DNA of 7,511 nucleotides from Syntrophomonadaceae bacterium (lineage in GTDB: Bacteria; Bacillota; Dethiobacteria; PWVN01): positions 1 to 7,511 of the forward strand of contig PWVN01000143.1 of NCBI GenBank assembly GCA_003561835.1, in the 5' to 3' direction. This document shows positions 5,706-7,511 of the stretch, piece after piece. The translations under genes were made by a program, and so were the position numbers. The stretch's first letter is position 1. Every line of letters starts with the position of its first letter. The notes under the pieces were generated by a model, which saw only the letters and a list, made by a program, of their open reading frames with translations, was not told the origin of the DNA and made no database searches.

Positions 5706-6713
5706 ATGACAGTACGATTAGGCATCAACGGGTATGGAAGGATCGGCCGGGCCTGCCTCCGGGCATCCCTGGACCATCCGGAAGTGGAGGTTGTGGCGGT
5801 AAACAGCACCCGGGACCCCAAGCTCCTGGCCCACATGCTCAAATACGATTCCGTATACGGCATCTTCAACCGGGACGTGGAGGCTGCGGACAGGGCCCTC
5901 CTGGTGGACGGCAGGGAGGTAAAAATCCTGGCGGAACGGGATCCGGCCAAACTCAACTGGGATGAGGCCGATGTGGACATCGTCATCGAATCCACCGGGG
6001 TCTTCCGCAAGGGGGAAGAAGCGAGAGTTCACCTGCAGGGGAGCGCCAAGAAAGTCATCATCACCGCCCCCGGCAAGGGCATGGACGCCACCTTCGTCAT
6101 GGGCGTAAACGAGGAGACCTACGACCCCGGGAAGCACCACGTGGTTTCCAATGCTTCCTGCACCACCAACTGCCTGGCCCCCGTGGCCAAGGTTCTTATG
6201 GGAGAATTTGGAATATCCAAAGGATTAATGACCACCATTCATGCGTATACTAGTGACCAGAGGCTTTTGGATGCCGGCCACAAAGACTTCCGCCGGGCCC
6301 GGGCAGCGGCCCTCTCCATGATACCCACCAGCACCGGGGCGGCCCAGGCCGTGGGCCTGGTGCTGCCGGAGCTGCAGGGGAAACTCGTCGGCCTGGCCGT
6401 CCGGGTCCCCACCCCCACCGTCTCCATGGTGGACCTGGTGGTGGAACTGGAGAAGGACGCCACCGCCGGCGATCTGAATGCCGCCTTCAAGGCCGCCGCC
6501 GGCGGTCCCATGAAGGGGATTCTGGGCTACACGGAAGAGCCCCTGGTATCCGTGGACTTCACCGGGGATGCCCGCTCCAGCATCGTGGACGGCGACTCCA
6601 CCATGGTGACGGGGGGCAATCTGGCCAAGGTCCTGGCCTGGTACGACAACGAATGGGCCTATTCCGTCCGGGTATTGGACCTGGCGGCCTACATGGCCCG
6701 GCAGGGGCTGTAA
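5706..6713 (+). CDS. gap: type I glyceraldehyde-3-phosphate dehydrogenase, cofactor site NADP-type (GapB/Gap2-like)
   Basis: GAPDH interconverts glyceraldehyde-3-phosphate and 1,3-bisphosphoglycerate in the cytoplasm. The 335 residues match the family length. The Rossmann motif is INGYGRIGR (7-15). The catalytic Cys152 is in SCTTNC (151-156), and His179 is in TTIHAYTSDQ (176-185). Other family blocks are HKDFRRARAAA (192-202), PTSTGAA (207-213), RVPTPTVSMVDLV (233-245) and WYDNEW (312-317). The residue at the end of the second strand is Ser34 (AVNST), where NAD enzymes have Asp. At the Leu-Pro pair of NAD enzymes it has Ala190-Gly191, close to the Ala-Ser of chloroplast GAPDH. Together these suggest NADP or dual use. 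A318 in NEWAYS replaces the usual Gly. The start is supported by AAGGAGAGG (5691-5699), six bases before ATG. It lies between cggR and pgk, presumably in one operon. The symbol gap is used because the paralogue type is unsettled. Confidence 0.96.
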   Translation: MTVRLGINGYGRIGRACLRASLDHPEVEVVAVNSTRDPKLLAHMLKYDSVYGIFNRDVEAADRALLVDGREVKILAERDPAKLNWDEADVDIVIESTGVFRKGEEARVHLQGSAKKVIITAPGKGMDATFVMGVNEETYDPGKHHVVSNASCTTNCLAPVAKVLMGEFGISKGLMTTIHAYTSDQRLLDAGHKDFRRARAAALSMIPTSTGAAQAVGLVLPELQGKLVGLAVRVPTPTVSMVDLVVELEKDATAGDLNAAFKAAAGGPMKGILGYTEEPLVSVDFTGDARSSIVDGDSTMVTGGNLAKVLAWYDNEWAYSVRVLDLAAYMARQGL

Positions 6714-6767
6714 GGTAAAGAGCCCGCGGCACTGGGGCACTATGATAAGTTCCGAGGAGGATTCAGC

Positions 6768-7511
6768 ATGAAAAATACCATTCGAGACCTGGATGTAAAG
6801 GGGAAAAAGATCTTCCTGCGGGTGGATTTCAACGTACCCCTGAAAGAGGGCAGGGTGGCCGACGATACCAAGATCCGGGCGGCCCTGCCCACCCTTTCCT
6901 ACCTTCTGGATCAGGGGGCCGCCCTGATCGTGGCCTCCCACCTGGGCCGGCCCAAGGGGAAGGTCAAGGAGGAACTCCGCATGGACCCGGTGGCCCGGGT
7001 CCTGGAGGAGCGCCTGGGGCAGAAGGTGAAAAAAACAGATGCCTTCAGCGGCGAAGCCCTCAAGGCGGAGGCCGCCGCTCTCAAACCGGGGGAGGTACTG
7101 CTCCTGGAGAACATACGCTTTCACCCTGGGGAGGAGAAGAACGACCCGGAGTTTTCCCGGGAACTGGCCTCCCTGGCCGACTGCTTCGTCAACGATGCCT
7201 TCGCCACCGCCCACCGGGCCCACGCCTCCACCGTGGGGGTAGGGGAATACCTGCCGGCGGCGGCAGGGTTCCTCATGGAAAAAGAACTCCAGTACCTGAC
7301 GGGGGTTCTTAAGGATCCCAGGCGGCCCCTGGTGGCCGTGGTGGGGGGCGCCAAGGTGGCCGGTAAGATCGAACTCGTTAAAAACCTGCTGGGCCGGGTG
7401 GATGCCCTACTGATCGGCGGAGGGATGGCCAACACTTTCCTCAAGGCCAGGGGCTTTGAACTGGGGCCCTCCCGCCTGGAAGAGGACAAAGTGGGCCTGG
7501 CAGAAGAGCTC
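6768..7511 (+). CDS. pgk: phosphoglycerate kinase, 3' end outside the window
   Basis: PGK transfers phosphate between 1,3-bisphosphoglycerate and ADP, the first ATP-forming step of glycolysis, and works in reverse in gluconeogenesis. The first 248 residues of about 395 are present and uninterrupted to the window edge. The N-terminal substrate domain shows RVDFNVPL (18-25), SHLGRPKG (57-64), LLENIRFHPGEE (112-123) and NDAFATAHRAHAS (142-154), with substrate-binding Asp20, Asn22, His58, Arg61, Arg117 and Arg150. The start of the nucleotide domain shows GGAKVAGKI (193-201) and LIGGGMANTF (215-224). The segment AKVAGK carries Gly where many PGKs have Asp (KVSDK), but E. coli has Thr there, so this is tolerated. 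The ribosome site GAGGAGG (6754-6760) lies seven bases before ATG. It follows gap by 54 bases with no terminator, so it belongs to the cggR operon. Confidence 0.97.
   Translation, partial: MKNTIRDLDVKGKKIFLRVDFNVPLKEGRVADDTKIRAALPTLSYLLDQGAALIVASHLGRPKGKVKEELRMDPVARVLEERLGQKVKKTDAFSGEALKAEAAALKPGEVLLLENIRFHPGEEKNDPEFSRELASLADCFVNDAFATAHRAHASTVGVGEYLPAAAGFLMEKELQYLTGVLKDPRRPLVAVVGGAKVAGKIELVKNLLGRVDALLIGGGMANTFLKARGFELGPSRLEEDKVGLAEEL

Noticed and set aside
6722..6738. GCCC/GGGC pairing between gap and pgk as a terminator or attenuator.
   Set aside because: It is a 4-bp stem with a 9-base loop, has no T-run, and pgk follows directly with a strong ribosome site.
7344..7370. Gly in PGK AKVAGK in place of the common Asp as a sign of an inactive enzyme.
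   Set aside because: The position varies among active PGKs (E. coli has Thr), and both nearby Lys residues are kept.
1..7511. Sigma-54 (-24/-12) promoters near rpoN or the other genes.
   Set aside because: No stretch with both TGGC and TTGC elements at the right spacing was found by eye.

Overview
The window reads as part of the chromosome of a GC-rich Firmicute, most likely an anaerobic Clostridia of the Peptococcaceae/Moorella kind. This is inferred from gene content and order (rapZ-yvcK-whiA, then a sigma-54 gene, then cggR-gap-pgk), from strong AGGAGG-type ribosome sites, and from protein similarity recalled by eye. No database was searched, so the genus is not assigned. All genes lie on the + strand. 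No mobile element, tRNA, rRNA or CRISPR array is visible.

Layout. Bases 1-615 hold the 3' part of rapZ; its N-terminal P-loop lies before the window. It is tightly coupled to yvcK (625-1959), and yvcK to whiA (1964-2905): the ribosome site of each downstream gene overlaps the end of the gene before it. This is the conserved Firmicutes trio (B. subtilis yvcJ-yvcK-whiA). The YvcK here has about 110 extra N-terminal residues that appear to form a two-helix membrane hairpin. The 108-base gap after whiA carries a candidate sigma-H promoter, a Spo0A-box-like TGTCGAA and a GC hairpin. It leads into rpoN (sigma-54, start taken as GTG 3014).

The 200-base gap after rpoN holds a clear sigma-A promoter (TTGACA-N17-TACCAT) followed by a tandem CggR-like operator. 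Downstream lie cggR (start corrected to ATG 4612), gap (5706-6713) and the first 248 codons of pgk, which runs off the window.

How the genes fit together. CggR represses the central glycolytic operon unless fructose-1,6-bisphosphate is present. YvcK and RapZ are linked in other bacteria to UDP-GlcNAc or GlcN6P sensing and to the balance of gluconeogenesis and envelope precursors. WhiA is a DNA-binding regulator. The window is therefore a carbon-flux and cell-cycle regulatory block feeding into triose-phosphate metabolism. The most interesting points are the GAPDH, whose cofactor-site residues look NADP-type although the gene sits behind a glycolytic repressor, the membrane-tethered YvcK, and the sigma-H/Spo0A-like control region in front of rpoN. 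I see no wholly new system; these are variations on known loci.
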